DNA of 53,583 nt, taken from assembly GCA_965661055.1 (NCBI GenBank), contig CBFICS010000016.1:1-53583 (forward strand), in the 5' to 3' direction. Within the stretch, counting starts at the first letter, position 1. Each line of letters starts with the position of its first letter. The DNA comes from CBFHSF01 sp965661055. GTDB lineage: Bacteria > Bacteroidota > Bacteroidia > Flavobacteriales > Schleiferiaceae. The position numbers and the translations under genes were made by a program. Positions 52,152-53,583 of this stretch are shown here, piece by piece. The notes beneath the pieces were generated by a model. The model was not told the DNA's origin, ran no database searches, and saw only the letters and a list, made by a program, of their open reading frames with translations.

Positions 52152-53583
52152 GTGCAACTTTCTGATGTCACTATAAAAACCCTGCGAAGCCTTAATATTA
52201 AGGAACTTGCTGCTTTTACTCAAAAGCTAAAAAGCCTTGCGCTAAACGCAACTTCTCAGAAAAAAGGGCATTTAGAAAGTTCTTTAGGCGTTGCAGAGTT
52301 AACGGTTGCACTCCATTATACCTTTAATACACCAGAAGATATTTTAATTTGGGATGTTGGTCACCAGGCCTACTTTCACAAAATCATAACCGACAGAGCA
52401 GAGGTATTTCACACCAATCGATTAAAAGGAGGAATTTCTGGCTTTCCCAAAAGAGGAGAAAGTCCATTTGATCCCTTTTCCACCGGACATTCTTCAACTT
52501 CCATCTCGGCGGTAATGGGGTTTGCCCTTTCGGGGAAAGATTCACAAAGAAATCACCTAGCCGTAATTGGCGATGGCGCCCTTACAGGAGGAATGGCCTT
52601 TGAAGCATTAAATCACCTCGGTTCAACCTCCTTAAATGTAATTATTATATTTAATGACAATGAAAAAAGCATAGATGAAAACGTGGGGGCTTTAACCTCG
52701 CACAAAACCTATAAAGAGTTTTTTGAAAGCCTAGGCATTACTTATGCAGGTAAAGTCTCAGGTACCCACTTTAATGAATTACTTCCTGCCCTTGAATCCA
52801 TAAAGAAAAATACGGGTCCAAGAGTTCTTCACGTAAAAACTCAAAAAAACAAACTTCCCAACCCTGCGGTTAGCGAAAATCAAAAGCTAAAATTCCAAGA
52901 TGTCTTTGCCATGCGCCTAGATTCTATCATGGAAAAAGATCCCAAGGTATTCGGCATTACCCCTGCTATGCTTAGCGGCAGTAGTTTAGACCGATATGCT
53001 GAAAAGTACCCAGATAGAATTATAGATACCGGAATTACCGAACAACACGCCATCACATTGGCTGCTGGCCTTGCGGCGGATGGAAAAAAACCATTTGTAC
53101 ACATCTATAGTTCATTCCTTCAAAGAGGTGTAGACCAATTAATTCACGATGTAGCACTTCAAAAATTACCCGTCACCTTTGTGATTGATAGAGCAGGTAT
53201 TGTTGGGGAAGACGGCGCCACCCATCAAGGTGCTTTTGACATTTCCCTTTTATTGGGGATCCCAAACGTTACGATTATTGCTCCAAGAAACGCATTAGAT
53301 TTAGCAAGAGCTATGGAACTTGCTAAGACTTTTGGTGGCCCATTATTTATTAGAATACCTCGCGGTAACTGCACCATGCAAAGCCTTCCGGACCAAATCT
53401 CTCCTTTAGAAATAGGTCTTGGTGAAATAATTAATACGGGGGAAAAGACAGCCCTACTAGGAATAGGTCCTTTGTTTGAAAAAACCTGTCGGCAATTAGA
53501 AGGAACCTCTATCACCCTTGTGGACATGAAATTTGTGAAACCGATTGATGAAGAGTTGGTAAAGAGAATTCTCCAATCTCATG
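52152..53583 (+). CDS. dxs: 1-deoxy-D-xylulose-5-phosphate synthase (partial, cut by the window end)
   Basis: The first 477 codons of DXS, the thiamine-diphosphate enzyme joining pyruvate and glyceraldehyde-3-phosphate in the MEP isoprenoid pathway. The thiamine-binding GDGALTGGMAFEALN (Mg/ThDP motif) is present, as are DVGHQAYFHKI near the start, STGHSSTSIS, and the transketolase-like GITEQHAITLAAGLA with the catalytic Glu. The linker after HVKTQK is short: the region reads NKLPNPAVSENQKLKFQDVF, about 30-40 residues less than in E. coli DXS, as in other Bacteroidota. Translation begins at GTG 52152 (MQLSDVTIK), since a TAA sits four codons upstream in frame. The frame is open to the last base. 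Confidence 0.93.
   Translation, partial: MQLSDVTIKTLRSLNIKELAAFTQKLKSLALNATSQKKGHLESSLGVAELTVALHYTFNTPEDILIWDVGHQAYFHKIITDRAEVFHTNRLKGGISGFPKRGESPFDPFSTGHSSTSISAVMGFALSGKDSQRNHLAVIGDGALTGGMAFEALNHLGSTSLNVIIIFNDNEKSIDENVGALTSHKTYKEFFESLGITYAGKVSGTHFNELLPALESIKKNTGPRVLHVKTQKNKLPNPAVSENQKLKFQDVFAMRLDSIMEKDPKVFGITPAMLSGSSLDRYAEKYPDRIIDTGITEQHAITLAAGLAADGKKPFVHIYSSFLQRGVDQLIHDVALQKLPVTFVIDRAGIVGEDGATHQGAFDISLLLGIPNVTIIAPRNALDLARAMELAKTFGGPLFIRIPRGNCTMQSLPDQISPLEIGLGEIINTGEKTALLGIGPLFEKTCRQLEGTSITLVDMKFVKPIDEELVKRILQSH

Noticed and set aside
52880..53527. Two minus-strand frames at the right end (52880-53104 and 53225-53527)
   Set aside because: Both are antisense to the clearly conserved dxs coding sequence.

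Overview
The window is AT-rich chromosomal DNA from a free-living member of the Bacteroidota, most likely order Flavobacteriales. The evidence is consistent: DUF4270 and DUF2795 proteins, a type IX secretion C-terminal sorting domain, a long SecA without the usual zinc-binding tail, FnIII/PKD/GEVED secreted proteins, a 3-hydroxyanthranilate branch of the kynurenine pathway, and repeated TAnnTTTG promoter boxes (the Bacteroidota -7 element) just upstream of start codons. I see no rRNA, CRISPR array or prophage. Genus-level placement is not possible from the sequence alone.

Layout. 1-939: end of a mobile element. This is the C-terminal half of a large serine recombinase whose 3' end runs into the antisense of the last codons of glmS. 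913-4953 (minus): a GT5-like truncated glycogen synthase, a DUF4270 lipoprotein and glmS form an operon with a good promoter at 4981-5011. 5047-9096 (plus): panC, panD, an LPG-synthase-type membrane protein, rfaE2 (heptose nucleotide synthesis) and radA are tightly packed. 9097-15385: envelope genes (OmpA-like lipoprotein, a 1131-aa outer-membrane protein, a coiled-coil membrane protein) and comF. 15438-20633: a 1731-aa secreted T9SS multidomain protein. 20769-27532: an Ig-like lipoprotein, an omega-amidase-type nitrilase, a TPR protein, SCO1/SenC and an S9 peptidase. 27582-36014: secA, DUF2795, a cobalamin adenosyltransferase, a small HTH-like protein, an HD hydrolase, an aldo/keto reductase and a long PurF-type amidotransferase.

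36152-41866: a SnoaL-like gene broken by an in-frame stop, then a divergent catabolic locus. 3-Hydroxyanthranilate dioxygenase and ACMS decarboxylase lie leftward; an SDR with an atypical active site, a DUF1905/OmdA protein, an aminomuconate-semialdehyde-type dehydrogenase and a JmjC-like cupin lie rightward. Together these would convert 3-hydroxyanthranilate through ACMS and 2-aminomuconate semialdehyde to 2-aminomuconate. The upstream enzymes (kynurenine monooxygenase, kynureninase) and the RidA-type deaminase are not in the window.

41863-45221: a lipid A-type acyltransferase, tRNA-Ala(GGC) with its terminator, an 860-bp noncoding mosaic of repeats, and asnS. 45400-51978: a TetR-TolC-MFP-RND efflux operon. 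52152-end: dxs, cut by the window edge.

Most of the window is ordinary core and envelope gene content. The parts that deserve a second look are the glmS junction, the repeat mosaic downstream of tRNA-Ala, the broken SnoaL gene, the SDR and DUF1905 members of the kynurenine locus, and the truncated GT5 protein in the glmS operon.
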